Under the pieces are notes generated by a model. The model had not been told where the DNA came from and searched no databases. It saw only the letters and a list, made by a program, of their open reading frames with translations. Position numbers and translations under genes: made by a program. From JAENVT01 sp963805445 (GTDB taxonomy: Bacteria; Actinomycetota; Acidimicrobiia; Acidimicrobiales; Ilumatobacteraceae): a stretch of DNA of 64,000 nucleotides. Positions 8,947 through 17,877 of this stretch are shown one piece after another. Where the stretch lies: assembly GCA_963805445.1 (NCBI GenBank), contig CAWDUI010000055.1:248001-312000 (forward strand). The letters run 5' to 3'. Each line of letters opens with the position of its first letter. Position 1 is the stretch's first letter.

Positions 8947-9831
8947 GTGCGCGTGCATCTGATCGACGGAACCTACGAGTTGTTCCGTCAACATTTCGGC
9001 CAGGCCGGACGCCACACCGAGGCCGTTCCGCACGCCGCGACGATCGGGGTGGTCGCCTCGACTCTGCAACTGGTCAGTGAGGGGGCAACCCATCTCGGCA
9101 TCGCCAGCGACCACGTGATCGAGAGCTTCCGCAACGAGATGTGGCCCGGCTACAAGACCAGTGAAGGAATGGACCCCGAACTGCTGGAGCAGATCCCATT
9201 GATGGAAGAGGCGCTGGTCAGCGCGGGGTTCACGACCTGGGCAATGGTCGAATACGAGGCCGACGACGCCCTGGGGGCCGCCGCAGCGGTCGCCGACGCC
9301 GACCCGCGCGTCACCCAGGTCATGATCGTCACCCCCGACAAAGACCTCGGGCAGTGCGTTCGCGGCACCCGCGTCGTGCAGTACGACAGGCGCAAGGGGG
9401 AGATCGTCGACGAGGCCGGAGTCACGGCAAAGTTCGGGGTCGGCCCTGCTTCGATCGCCGACTACCTCGCGCTCGTCGGCGACTCCGCCGACGGGTATCC
9501 CGGGCTCGCCGGGTGGGGTGCCAAGAGCGCCGCCACGGTGCTCGCCAAGTTCGGCTCGATCACCGAAATACCGGCCTCGTCGGGCGACTGGGGCCTGCCT
9601 GCGCTCCGCGGCTCCGAGAAGTTGGCCGTCACGCTCCGCGACAATCTCGAACTGGCCTTGCTGTTCCGCCGCATCGCAACGATCGAGACCGACGTACCCG
9701 TCGGAAGCGTCGACGACTGGCAGTGGAAAGGCCCGACACCCGGCTTCGCCGCCATGGCCGAGCGCCTCGGCGCGCCGCACCTCGTCGAGCGAGCGGTGCG
9801 GCTGGCGGATCGAACAACACCCGCCGAGTGA
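8947..9831 (+). CDS. 5'-3' exonuclease family protein (Pol I N-terminal domain-like)
   Basis: Stand-alone relative of the 5' nuclease domain of DNA polymerase I. The N-terminus RVHLIDGTYELFRQHF carries the first metal-binding Asp; EYEADDALG and TPDKDLGQ carry the central acidic cluster; GDSADGYPGLAGWGAKSA is the helix-hairpin-helix with its Asp pair. The 294-residue length suits a single nuclease domain without polymerase. It would remove RNA primers or 5' flaps. GTG 8947 is the start, giving an early Asp as in the family. The gene is divergent from the pilus operon, and its stop overlaps by 2 nt the end of the SRP RNA on the other strand. Confidence 0.85.
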   Translation: MRVHLIDGTYELFRQHFGQAGRHTEAVPHAATIGVVASTLQLVSEGATHLGIASDHVIESFRNEMWPGYKTSEGMDPELLEQIPLMEEALVSAGFTTWAMVEYEADDALGAAAAVADADPRVTQVMIVTPDKDLGQCVRGTRVVQYDRRKGEIVDEAGVTAKFGVGPASIADYLALVGDSADGYPGLAGWGAKSAATVLAKFGSITEIPASSGDWGLPALRGSEKLAVTLRDNLELALLFRRIATIETDVPVGSVDDWQWKGPTPGFAAMAERLGAPHLVERAVRLADRTTPAE

Positions 9832-9941
9832 GGTGACGGCCAGGCTGCCTGCGGCACACGAGCGTTACCGTTGAAGGCTGCTACCTCCCGGTCCTGACCT
9901 GATTCCCGGACGCCCGTCGCACAGGGCCCGACCGTCACCTC
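9830..9941 (-). ncRNA. ffs: Signal recognition particle RNA, small bacterial type
   Basis: On the minus strand the segment contains AGGTCAGGACCGGGAGGTAG followed by CAGCC, the conserved asymmetric loop and tetraloop region of the 4.5S/SRP RNA Alu-less hairpin that binds Ffh. The ends GAGGTGACGG (plus-strand complement at 9932-9941) and CCGTCACCTC (complement of 9830-9839) pair perfectly over 10 bp, closing a single hairpin of about 112 nt, the right size. It works with Ffh and FtsY in co-translational membrane targeting. SRP RNA next to tadA is a common bacterial arrangement. Confidence 0.9.
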
Positions 9942-10019
9942 ACCCGGCGGGTGCCAAGTTCGCCACCCGCAAAGTTCGGTGGTGCAACCCTAGCGCGACC
10001 GCTACCCTTCTGTGCCCCA

Positions 10020-10107
10020 GGAGGGGTGCGAGAGCGGCCGAATCGGCACGCTTGGAAAGCGTGTGAGGGGCAACCCTCCGTGGGTTCGAATCCCACCCCC
10101 TCCGCCA
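10020..10107 (+). tRNA. tRNA-Ser (anticodon GGA)
   Basis: Type II tRNA with acceptor stem GGAGGGG/CCCCTCC, a D arm, anticodon loop TTGGAAA giving anticodon GGA (reads UCC and UCU), a long variable arm (GAGGGGCAACCCTC) and T arm GTGGG-TTCGAAT-CCCAC. The discriminator is G and CCA is encoded. The last A of CCA is also the first base of the ATG proposed for tadA. Confidence 0.97.
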
Positions 10108-10577
10108 TGACGGCCAGCCTGACCGACGACGAGGCGATGCGCCTGGCACTCGACCAGGCCGGCGCGGCCATCGCCCACGGCGACGTGCCGATCGGCGCAG
10201 TCGTTGTCCGCGACGGCCAGGTGATCGCCGCCCGGCACAACGAGCGTGAGCTGACCGGCGATCCCACGGCCCACGCCGAGGTGCTGGCAATCCGCGATGC
10301 GGCTCGCGTGGTCGGCCACTGGCGCCTGCTCGACTGCACGCTGTACGTCACGCTGGAGCCTTGCGTGATGTGCGCCGGTGCGCTGGTCAACTCGCGGATC
10401 GGTCGGGTCGTGTTCGGTGCCAGCGACCCCAAGGCCGGCGCTGTCGCCAGCCTGTACGAGATCTGCGGCGACCAACGCTTGAACCATCGCCCACCGGTGA
10501 CGGCGGGGGTCTGCGCCGATGAGGCGGGCGCATTGCTGCGGGCGTTCTTCGCCGAACGCCGCGCCCAGACGGGTTAG
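10107..10577 (+). CDS. tadA: tRNA-specific adenosine deaminase TadA
   Basis: Zinc enzyme that converts A34 to inosine in tRNA-Arg(ACG). The zinc and catalytic motifs are intact: TAHAEVLAI (His and the proton-shuttling Glu) and PCVMCAGAL (two Cys). The 156-residue frame from ATG 10107 starts MTASLTDDEAMRLALDQAG, with the DDEAM..AL opening usual for TadA. That ATG uses the final A of the upstream tRNA-Ser, so there is no room for a separate leader or ribosome site; ATG 10137 is the next choice but would cut into the conserved first helix. Its stop overlaps the stop of the convergent DUF4388-like gene by 4 nt. Confidence 0.93.
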   Translation: MTASLTDDEAMRLALDQAGAAIAHGDVPIGAVVVRDGQVIAARHNERELTGDPTAHAEVLAIRDAARVVGHWRLLDCTLYVTLEPCVMCAGALVNSRIGRVVFGASDPKAGAVASLYEICGDQRLNHRPPVTAGVCADEAGALLRAFFAERRAQTG

Positions 10578-11428
10578 AACCCGGCGCCCATCCCGGCGAA
10601 CGCGCGCTTGATGGCCTCGGCCACTTCGTCGGCGATGGCCGCGTGATCCACATCGGCAGGCTGCGCTGCAGGCGTCACCGGGATCTGTGCGGTCGGCGCC
10701 GGCATCGAGGTCACCGGCACTGCCTGGGTGATCGGCGGTGGCGGTGGCACGGTTGCCGCGACCGGCGCGGTCACCGGTACTGCCTGGGTGATCGGCGGGG
10801 CGTTGAGATTGTTCCGCGGCGCCGGCTCGGGGGCCGCCTGGGGCTCCTGCTTGGGCTTCGGCTTGGCCGCGGCCTTCGGCGCCGGCGCTGCCTCGGGCCG
10901 CGTGTCACCCTGTCGAGCCGCGACCGGCACGCTGTGCGGATACCAGCGGTCGATGCCGCTCGGATGCCGCCGGTACAAGGCCAGCTCGTAGCCGGAGACG
11001 ACCTCGTTGGCGACCGCGACCATCACGTCGTCGGTGAAGAGCTCGGTGCACAGTTCGACCGAGGCGCGATCGATCGTTGGATCCGCCTCGAACATCCGTC
11101 CGACGTGCTCGACACCGTTCACGATCACCGTGCCACGCTGCATCTGCTCGCGGGTGATCACGCCCTCCATCATCAGCCGGATCGGCAAGGCGCCGTCGGA
11201 GATCCGCTCGGCGAAGTAGACCATCCCATCGCGCAAGAACAGCCGGGTCTGCGGGTTCGTCGGCAACCTCAGCTCACCCGTCAGATATTGACGGCGAGCG
11301 GCCTCGATCACCTGCCACGCCGGGCGAGGGGTGAAACTGGACTCGTCAGGAAAGAGATTTGCGTCCGCCACGGAACTTGCATCGGCACGCACCGAGACCG
11401 TCTTGAGGAAACATTGCGGGATAGGCAC
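10574..11428 (-). CDS. DUF4388-like (PATAN-type) protein with Pro/Ala repeat tail
   Basis: The N-terminal 150 residues resemble DUF4388: LTGELRLPTN, then RLFLRDGMVYFAER, and helical segments, a fold found in bacterial signalling and gliding proteins. The rest is a Pro/Ala/Lys-rich linker with PPITQAVPVT present twice, then a short amphipathic helix (DEVAEAIKRAFAGMGAGF). No enzyme motif is visible. The open frame begins with GTG 11428; GTG 11371 (VADANLFPDESS) is equally possible and gives 265 residues. It lies between the two serine tRNAs on the opposite strand. Function unknown; an adaptor or regulatory role is inference. Confidence 0.65.
   Translation of the reverse strand: MPIPQCFLKTVSVRADASSVADANLFPDESSFTPRPAWQVIEAARRQYLTGELRLPTNPQTRLFLRDGMVYFAERISDGALPIRLMMEGVITREQMQRGTVIVNGVEHVGRMFEADPTIDRASVELCTELFTDDVMVAVANEVVSGYELALYRRHPSGIDRWYPHSVPVAARQGDTRPEAAPAPKAAAKPKPKQEPQAAPEPAPRNNLNAPPITQAVPVTAPVAATVPPPPPITQAVPVTSMPAPTAQIPVTPAAQPADVDHAAIADEVAEAIKRAFAGMGAGF
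10710..10798. repeat. Two 29-nt direct repeats inside the DUF4388-like gene
   Basis: The 29-nt segments at 10710-10738 and 10770-10798 differ at one base and are exactly 60 nt apart. They encode the duplicated ITQAVPVT part of the proline-rich tail, so this looks like an internal tandem duplication of the linker. Confidence 0.8.
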
Positions 11429-11457
11429 ACACGTCCGGTCCCGCTAGCCTGCCACCC

Positions 11458-11548
11458 GGAAGGATGCCAGAGTGGACGAATGGGACGGTCTCGAACACCG
11501 TTGAGGTCTTATGGGTCTCCGTGGGTTCGAATCCCACTCCTTCCGCCA
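11458..11548 (+). tRNA. tRNA-Ser (anticodon CGA)
   Basis: Type II tRNA with acceptor stem GGAAGGA/TCCTTCC, anticodon stem-loop ACGGT-CTCGAAC-ACCGT giving CGA (reads UCG), a long variable arm, T arm GTGGG-TTCGAAT-CCCAC, discriminator G and encoded CCA. It is the second serine tRNA within 1.5 kb, on the same strand as the first. Confidence 0.96.
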
Positions 11549-11649
11549 GAGGACCTTCCCGAAAGCGGCCAGAACTTCCCTGTGGAGTTCTTGGCGCCCG
11601 CCTGGCTACCCCGAAACACTCCACACCGGCGCCGTCGTGAATCTTGGAA

Positions 11650-12432
11650 CTACTCGTCGAGCGGCCGCCGCACGGCGACGCGGGTCTCGTCATCGAACAT
11701 CGCGTCGACCTCGTCGCCGGGCTCCAGGGGCACCGCCTTGGTCAACCCGCCGGTGATGACGATGTCGCCGGCGTGGAGCTGTCGACCCTGCCGGGCCAAC
11801 TGCGCGACCAACCAGACGACGCCGGCTGCAGGATGTCCGGATGCCGCTGCGCCCGTCGCCTGGCCGGCGTCGTCACCGTTGTGCCGCAGCACCACCGTGA
11901 TCGCCTCCAAGCGGTCGATGCGGCGAAGCTCGGGCCCGACCACCACCTGGGCCGCCGACGACCCATCGGCGGTGTTGTCCTCGAGCCGGAATCGGTAGCC
12001 GGGGTAGACGGAGTCGACGACCTCGAGACACGCGAACGCCTCGCCGACCGCGTCGAGAACGTCGTCCAGACCGACATCGCCGCTCAACGGCCGGGAGAAG
12101 CGCAGCCCGATCTCCGGCTCGACGCGAGGTTGGATCAGCGACGGGCTGACAGCGCCCCCGTGGGCCAACAGCATCGCGTCCGTGAGCGGGCCGAAGTTCG
12201 GGTGATCGATCCCCATCTGGGCCCGCATCGCCAGCGACGTGTAGCCGAGCTTCCACCCGACAACACGCTCGCCGCGCGCCACCCGGAGCTCGGTGCCCGC
12301 CCGCTGTATCGCATACGCATCGTCGATGTCGAGCGCCACCGACGACGAGATCGGCTCGCAGCCGGCCCGATCGCGTCGCGCTGCAAGGAGCTTGGTCGCC
12401 CAACCGGTGATCTCGTCAGGAGTCAACGACAT
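11650..12432 (-). CDS. 2-keto-4-pentenoate hydratase family protein (MhpD-like, FAH fold)
   Basis: Hydratase or decarboxylase of the fumarylacetoacetate hydrolase superfamily, typically acting on 2-hydroxypenta-2,4-dienoate in aromatic meta-cleavage pathways. Visible motifs are GWKLGYTSLAMRAQMGI near the N-terminus, the metal-site stretch VEPEIGLRFSRPL, and SSAAQVVVGP and DIVITGGLTKAVPLEPGD near the end. The 260 residues match the family. ATG 12432 (MSLTPDEI) was chosen; the longer upstream frame is unrelated sequence. No other ring-cleavage genes are nearby, so the substrate is uncertain. It is divergent from the CMD-like gene. Confidence 0.82.
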   Translation of the reverse strand: MSLTPDEITGWATKLLAARRDRAGCEPISSSVALDIDDAYAIQRAGTELRVARGERVVGWKLGYTSLAMRAQMGIDHPNFGPLTDAMLLAHGGAVSPSLIQPRVEPEIGLRFSRPLSGDVGLDDVLDAVGEAFACLEVVDSVYPGYRFRLEDNTADGSSAAQVVVGPELRRIDRLEAITVVLRHNGDDAGQATGAAASGHPAAGVVWLVAQLARQGRQLHAGDIVITGGLTKAVPLEPGDEVDAMFDDETRVAVRRPLDE

Positions 12433-12574
12433 CCGGCGAACATAGGACGCACGGCGCCCGCCGCTGGCAGTGGATCGCCGCGGTGTTCCGCCGAGCGGCA
12501 CACGTGGCTTGAGCTGCGAACCACGGGCAACCACAGTCGCGGGACGCCGCCGGTGGTGCCTGAGGAGGATTGTG

Positions 12575-13183
12575 ATGTCGCGGATGGAACCGTTGCCGAT
12601 CGAGGATTGCCCTGATCCCGAGCTTCGCAGCACGTTGGAGCACTTCGTGAAGACGTTGGGATTCGTGCCCAACAGCTTGCTGACGATGCAGCGCGTTCCG
12701 GCGATCGCCAAGGCCGTGGTGCAGTTGAACCGGGCCGTGTTCGATCCGTCCGGTCGAGTCGATCTCGGCCTGAAGCGTCTGGTGGCGCACATGGCCAGCT
12801 ACGCCGCCGGTTGCCAGTACTGCCGGGCGCACACGACCGTCAGCGCCACCCGCCACGGCATTGCCGACGAGAAGATGGCGGCGATCTACGAGTACCGGAC
12901 GAATCCGTTGTTCGATGCCCGAGAACGGGCCGCGCTCGACTTCGCGCTCGACGCAGCGTCGGTCCCCAACGGGGTCACCGACGAGTCGTTCGAGCGGCTG
13001 GCCCAGCACTGGACCGACGAGGAGATCGTCGAGATACTCGGCGTGGTGTGCATGTTCGGCGTGTTCAACCGGTGGAACGATTCCATGGCAACACCGCTGG
13101 AGGCCGAGCCGATCGCCAAGGCCGGCTCGTTGCTCGGAGACAAGGGCTGGAGCGCCGGCAAGCACGCCGTCACAGGTAGCTAG
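12575..13183 (+). CDS. Carboxymuconolactone decarboxylase / AhpD-like protein
   Basis: All-helical AhpD-like protein, 202 residues. The signature CQYCRAHT (CxxCxxxH in GCQYCRAHTTVSATRHG) gives the redox-active Cys pair and His used by AhpD-type peroxidase adaptors; carboxymuconolactone decarboxylases lack the Cys pair. A role in peroxide defence is therefore more likely than ring metabolism. A strong ribosome site GAGGAGG (12562-12568) fixes the start at ATG 12575. The stop overlaps that of the convergent exported hydrolase by a few bases. Confidence 0.85.
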   Translation: MSRMEPLPIEDCPDPELRSTLEHFVKTLGFVPNSLLTMQRVPAIAKAVVQLNRAVFDPSGRVDLGLKRLVAHMASYAAGCQYCRAHTTVSATRHGIADEKMAAIYEYRTNPLFDARERAALDFALDAASVPNGVTDESFERLAQHWTDEEIVEILGVVCMFGVFNRWNDSMATPLEAEPIAKAGSLLGDKGWSAGKHAVTGS

Positions 13184-14667
13184 CAGCGCAGGCCGTCGGC
13201 GGGGAGGTGGCCCACTGGGTCGACCAGATAGTTGTCGACCGCGGCCGTCGAGCATTCGTTGAGGCCGTAGCCGGTGTGCCGGTTGCCCTCGACGATCACC
13301 AGCCGGCTCTGCTCGAGGGCGGCGGCCATCTTGCGGGTGCCGTCGAGCGGTGTGGCCGGGTCGCCGGTGGTGCCCATCACGACGATCGGCCCGGCTCCCT
13401 TGCCGGTGATCTCGATGCGTGGATCGGTGGTCGGCGGGAAGAAGGTGCACGCGTAGTCGCCGACGGTCCTGGCTTCGAACCGCGGTGCCACCTCGCGAAG
13501 CTTCACCGCGTTGGCGTCGTCCTCCTCCACCGTCGGACGCTCGGTGGAGTCCATGCAGCTGATGACCTGGAACGCCTCCAGCGAATCCGCGTACGTGCCA
13601 TCCGGGCGGCGCTGGTAGTACTCGTCGTACAGCGCCAGCAGGCCGGCACCCTTGCCGTGCTGTGCGTCGTCGAGCGCGACGGCCAGCGCCGGCCAACTGG
13701 CCGACGAGTACATCGCCTCACCGACAGCAGCGATGGCAACCTCCAGCGAAACGGCCGGGCGGCCCTCTTTGCTGGGGACCGGTGCCGAGTCGAGGCTCTT
13801 CATCAGTCGATCGAACGCCGCAGCCGCGTCGCCATCGTTGTTGAACGGGCACTTGGCATCGGCGCTGCACGCTGCGAGGAAGGAGCCCAACGAGCTCTCG
13901 AAGCCCTGGAGCTGCTGGCGCTCGCTTTCGGCTGCGCCCGCTGTGGGGTCGACCGCTCCGTCGAGCACGGCTGCTCGGACCGTGGTGGGGAACAGCGTGG
14001 CCCACGTCGCGCCCAGTTCGCTGCCGTAGCTGAATCCGAGGTAGCTGATGGTCGCCTCGCCGAGGGCGGCGCGGATGCCGTCCATGTCGCGGGCCGAGTT
14101 GTTGGTGCCGACGTAGCGATAGATCGCGCCGTTGTTCTCCACGCAGTCGGTGGCGAACTCCTTGGCGAGATCGATCAGCTGTTGGCGCGCCGCCGCATCT
14201 TCGGGCGTGATGTCGCCGGTCGCGAAGAAGTGGTCGTAGTCGTCGATGCAGTCGATCTTCGGCTCGCTCTCGCCCGTGCCCCGTGGGTCCCACGCGACGA
14301 TGTCGAAGTGGTCGAGCAGCGCCTGCCCGAAGTTCGCCTCGGCGTAGACGGCGAAGTCGGTGCCACCGAAGCCCGGCCCACCCGGGTTGACCAGCACACT
14401 GCCGATCCGCTCGTTCGGCTTCATCGCCAGATGGCGGGCGATGTCGAGGTCGAACGTGCCCTTCGAGGGGTCGTTGTAGTCGATCGGCACCGTGAACGTG
14501 CCGATCTCCACACGATCCGCGTGGTCGAACCGGGTCCATCCGAAGGGATCGTCCGCGGGATCGAACGTGGCGTCGGAGTGCTGCGCGTCGGTCGCGGCGA
14601 CGCCGGCGCCGGCCGCGCATCCGGCCAGCAGCACGACACAACAGATCATGGAAGCCGCGCGCCGCAT
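13180..14667 (-). CDS. Exported alpha/beta hydrolase, TAP-like (tripeptidyl aminopeptidase family)
   Basis: Predicted lipoprotein: MRRAASMICCVVLLAGCAAG has a positive start, a hydrophobic core and the lipobox LAGC. The mature part is an alpha/beta hydrolase of the S33/TAP family common in actinomycetes. It shows the oxyanion region LVNPGGPGFGG, the nucleophile elbow GFSYGS, the acid in TTGDPATP and the catalytic His in GNRHTGYG. The 495 residues are typical. It would cleave short peptides from the N-terminus of secreted substrates. It is divergent from the ABC exporter gene (61-nt shared promoter region). Confidence 0.88.
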   Translation of the reverse strand: MRRAASMICCVVLLAGCAAGAGVAATDAQHSDATFDPADDPFGWTRFDHADRVEIGTFTVPIDYNDPSKGTFDLDIARHLAMKPNERIGSVLVNPGGPGFGGTDFAVYAEANFGQALLDHFDIVAWDPRGTGESEPKIDCIDDYDHFFATGDITPEDAAARQQLIDLAKEFATDCVENNGAIYRYVGTNNSARDMDGIRAALGEATISYLGFSYGSELGATWATLFPTTVRAAVLDGAVDPTAGAAESERQQLQGFESSLGSFLAACSADAKCPFNNDGDAAAAFDRLMKSLDSAPVPSKEGRPAVSLEVAIAAVGEAMYSSASWPALAVALDDAQHGKGAGLLALYDEYYQRRPDGTYADSLEAFQVISCMDSTERPTVEEDDANAVKLREVAPRFEARTVGDYACTFFPPTTDPRIEITGKGAGPIVVMGTTGDPATPLDGTRKMAAALEQSRLVIVEGNRHTGYGLNECSTAAVDNYLVDPVGHLPADGLRC

Positions 14668-14728
14668 CAGGCGCCCAGCGTATGGCGCAGCGGGTCTCGA
14701 CGCTCGGCGGCACCCGTATCCTCGACTC

Positions 14729-16594
14729 ATGCGAATGGGCCCACACATGATGCTGGGAAGCGACAACGACGCCGTCAAGGGCGTCCGCCTGCAGAGCAGC
14801 GCCGTGCGTCGGGCGTGGCAGTTCGCCAGGCCGTACCGAACCATCATCATCTTCTTCCTCGTCACGATCGTGGTCAGCGCGGTGCTCGAACTGGTGCCGC
14901 CGTTCGCCTTCCGGTCGATCCTCGACGACGCGATCCCCAAGCACGACCGCTCGCTGATCAACGTGCTGGCCGCAGTGGTCGTCGGCTCGGCGATCGTCGA
15001 CGCGCTGCTGGCCATCGTGCAACGGTGGTGCTCGGCCCGGATCGGCGAGGGCTTGATCTGCGATCTGCGGGTCGCCTTGTTCGGCAAGGTCCAGCGCATG
15101 CCGATCGCGTTCTTCACCCGCACCCAGACCGGCGCCCTCAGCAGCCGGTTGAACAACGATGTCGTCGGCGCCCAGAGCGCCGTCACCAGCACACTCGGCA
15201 GTGTGGTCAGCAACATCGTGGTGTTGATCACCACGTTGTCGGCGATGGTCTTCCTCGAGTGGCGGCTGACGCTGCTGGCGCTGGTCGTGCTGCCACTCTT
15301 CATCATCCCGGCGAAGCGGGTCGGCAAGCGGTTCCAAGCGCTGGCCCGCCAGCAGATGAACACCAACGCCGAGATGAACTCACAGATGGCCGAGCGGTTC
15401 AACGTCGCCGGGGCCCAACTCGTCAAGCTGTTCGGTCGGTCTGCTGACGAGACCACGCTGTTCACCGAGCGGGCCTCGAGGGTGCGCGACATCGGCATCA
15501 AGTCGGCGATGTACGGGCGGGTCTTCTTCGTCGCCCTCGGGCTGGTCGGCGCACTCGGCGCGGCAGCGATCTACGGCATCGGCGCCAACCTCGTCGTCAG
15601 CGGCAACATCAAGCCGGGAACACTGGTCGCCCTGGCGGCGCTGGTCACCAGGGTGTACCAACCCTTGACCGGACTCACCAATGCTCGCGTCGACCTGATG
15701 ACGGCGATGGTCAGCTTCGAGCGGGTGTTCGAGGTACTCGACGCACCGGAGAGCATCGCCGACCGGCCGGGCGCCGTCGACCTCGTCGACCCCCAGGGTC
15801 TGGTGGAGTTCGACAACGTCACCTTCCGCTACCCGACTGCGGCCGAAGTCACGGTCAAGTCGCTGGAGGCACCGAGCGCGCTGCTGGGCCACGACCCCGA
15901 CCACGACGTGCTCGCCGGGTTGAGCCTGACGCTGCGGCCGGGCGAGACCGTGGCCCTGGTCGGCGCATCCGGATCCGGCAAGACGACACTCGCCGGGCTG
16001 ATCCCCCGGCTGTACGACGTGACGGCAGGCAGCGTCAAGGTCGACGGTCACGACGTGCGCGACTTGACCCAGCAGACCCTGCGCGCCTCGATCGGTGTGG
16101 TCAGCCAGGACCCGCATCTGTTCCATGAGTCGATCGGCGACAACCTGCGCTACGCCAAGCCCGACGCGACGACTGCCGAGCTCGACGCGGCATGCCGCGG
16201 CGCACGCATCTACGACACGATCGCGTCACTGCCGGATGGCTACGACACGATGGTCGGTGAGCGCGGCTACCGGCTGAGCGGCGGCGAGAAGCAGCGCCTG
16301 GCCATTGCCCGTCTGTTGCTGAAAGACCCGGTCGTGATGATCCTCGACGAGGCCACCAGCCATCTCGACAACGAGAACGAGGCCCACGTGCAGGCCGCGT
16401 TCGACGAGGCGCTTCGCGGCCGGACCGCCCTGGTGATCGCCCACCGGTTGTCGACGATCCGCGATGCCGACCGCATCGTGGTGCTCGATGACGGCCGGAT
16501 CGTCGAGGAGGGCACGCACGACGACTTGATGGCCCTCGACGGCCTGTACGCCGCCCAGGTCCGCGCCGGGGAATCGCCGCTGATCCCTGGCTGA
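14729..16594 (+). CDS. ABC exporter, fused permease and ATPase
   Basis: Half-transporter of the exporter type (ABCB/MsbA-like), 621 residues. Residues about 30-330 form the six-helix transmembrane domain, starting WQFARPYRTIIIFFLVTIVV. The nucleotide-binding domain has Walker A GASGSGKTT (about 412-420), signature RLSGGEKQRLAIARLL (about 514-529), Walker B VVMILDEATS and the switch His in IAHRLSTIRDAD. An unusual insert (EVTVKSLEAPSALLGHDPDH) separates the first strand from the ABC core. ATG 14729 is the chosen start. The substrate cannot be told from sequence; lipids or drugs are usual. It probably acts as a homodimer since no partner gene is adjacent. Confidence 0.9.
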   Translation: MRMGPHMMLGSDNDAVKGVRLQSSAVRRAWQFARPYRTIIIFFLVTIVVSAVLELVPPFAFRSILDDAIPKHDRSLINVLAAVVVGSAIVDALLAIVQRWCSARIGEGLICDLRVALFGKVQRMPIAFFTRTQTGALSSRLNNDVVGAQSAVTSTLGSVVSNIVVLITTLSAMVFLEWRLTLLALVVLPLFIIPAKRVGKRFQALARQQMNTNAEMNSQMAERFNVAGAQLVKLFGRSADETTLFTERASRVRDIGIKSAMYGRVFFVALGLVGALGAAAIYGIGANLVVSGNIKPGTLVALAALVTRVYQPLTGLTNARVDLMTAMVSFERVFEVLDAPESIADRPGAVDLVDPQGLVEFDNVTFRYPTAAEVTVKSLEAPSALLGHDPDHDVLAGLSLTLRPGETVALVGASGSGKTTLAGLIPRLYDVTAGSVKVDGHDVRDLTQQTLRASIGVVSQDPHLFHESIGDNLRYAKPDATTAELDAACRGARIYDTIASLPDGYDTMVGERGYRLSGGEKQRLAIARLLLKDPVVMILDEATSHLDNENEAHVQAAFDEALRGRTALVIAHRLSTIRDADRIVVLDDGRIVEEGTHDDLMALDGLYAAQVRAGESPLIPG

Positions 16595-16651
16595 CCTGGG
16601 GGTATGCGGCGTTCGGCGACCCATCCGCGAACCCTGTGACACCCCCTGGTC

Positions 16652-17860
16652 ATGATGGTGACCATGGAGTTCGCACTCGTCATCTGTCTCGTGGCCGCCG
16701 TGGCCGCCGTGACCTGGCTGGTCGCCCGGCGCAATCCGGTCGCCGTCGCGCCGGTCGCCGCCCCCACCGTCTCGGCCGATGTCATCAGCCAGGCGGCCAT
16801 GCTCGCCGTCGAGCAGGCCGTGACCATGAGCCGCGAACAACTCGGTGCCCACACCCAGGCCAGCGATGCCTCCCTGGCGGGGCGTCAGCAACTGATCGAC
16901 CAGCGCCTCGGCGAGGTCCAGACCGGAGTTCGCACCGACATCGACCGGCTGTCGCAACTCGTCCAGCAACTCGGGCAGGCCACCTCCGAGCGTTTCGGTC
17001 AGGTCGATCGGTCGCTGCAGGTGCACTCCGAGATCGCCCAGATGCTGTCGAACACCACCAACAGCCTGCGCGAGGCCCTGGCCAGCTCCAACGCCCGCGG
17101 CCAGTGGGGCGAGCGCATGGCCGAAGACGTGCTCCGGCTCGCCGGGTTCCACGAGGGCGTCAACTACCGCAAGCGCACGGCGGTCGTCGGCGAAGGGCAC
17201 GGGATTCCCGACTTCACGTTCCTGCTGCCGAAGGGCCACGTCTTGTTCATGGACGTGAAGTTCCCGATGGCGTCGTATCTCAAGTACCTCGATGCGTCGA
17301 CGGAGGCCGAACGATCGGCGCACCGCGCCACCTTCGTACGCGACGTGCGCGCCAGGGTGCGCGAGCTGGCCCGTCGGGAGTACGCGTCCACCGACGACCG
17401 CTCGACGGTCGACAACGTGTTGCTGTTCGTCCCCAACGAGACCATCAGCGCATTCATCCACGAGAGCGACAACGGCCTGATCGAAGAAGCGATGGCCTCG
17501 AACGTCGTCATCTGCTCACCCCTGACGCTGTTCGCCTTCCTCGGGGTCATCCGGCAGGCGTTCGACAACTTCGTGATCGAAGAGACAAGCCAGGAGATCC
17601 TCCAGTTGCTCGGCAAGTTCGGCCAGCAGTGGGGCAAGTACACCGAGTCGATCGACAAGGTCAAGCGGCAGTTCGACACGCTCAACCGGTCCTTCGACGA
17701 GCTGGCCACAACCCGCCGACGGGCGCTCGAACGGCCGCTGAACGCGATCGAAGACCTGCGTCGCAAGCAGCGGTTGCCGATCGACGGGCAGCTGTTCGGC
17801 ACCGACGAGACGGGCGAGTTGGAGAGCGAACTCGACAACGTGCGCGAACTCGGCGCCTGA
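16652..17860 (+). CDS. rmuC: DNA recombination protein RmuC
   Basis: 402-residue protein with one N-terminal membrane helix (FALVICLVAAVAAVTWLVA), a coiled-coil (about residues 40-140) and the RmuC nuclease-like domain with its characteristic stretches QWGERMAEDVLRLAGF, PDFTFLLPKGHVLFMDVKFP and VLLFVPNETISAFIHE. RmuC limits inversions at short inverted repeats in E. coli; the domain is related to PD-(D/E)XK nucleases, and DVKFP fits the E/DxK site. ATG 16652 or 16664 could start it. It sits 17 nt upstream of xseA, a functional grouping of recombination and repair genes. Confidence 0.92.
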   Translation: MMVTMEFALVICLVAAVAAVTWLVARRNPVAVAPVAAPTVSADVISQAAMLAVEQAVTMSREQLGAHTQASDASLAGRQQLIDQRLGEVQTGVRTDIDRLSQLVQQLGQATSERFGQVDRSLQVHSEIAQMLSNTTNSLREALASSNARGQWGERMAEDVLRLAGFHEGVNYRKRTAVVGEGHGIPDFTFLLPKGHVLFMDVKFPMASYLKYLDASTEAERSAHRATFVRDVRARVRELARREYASTDDRSTVDNVLLFVPNETISAFIHESDNGLIEEAMASNVVICSPLTLFAFLGVIRQAFDNFVIEETSQEILQLLGKFGQQWGKYTESIDKVKRQFDTLNRSFDELATTRRRALERPLNAIEDLRRKQRLPIDGQLFGTDETGELESELDNVRELGA

Positions 17861-17877
17861 CGGGCCAGACTTTCCCC

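Noticed and set aside
13207..14491. Plus-strand coding frame
   Set aside because: Antisense to the TAP-like hydrolase, which has a lipobox and catalytic triad; no motifs in the shadow.
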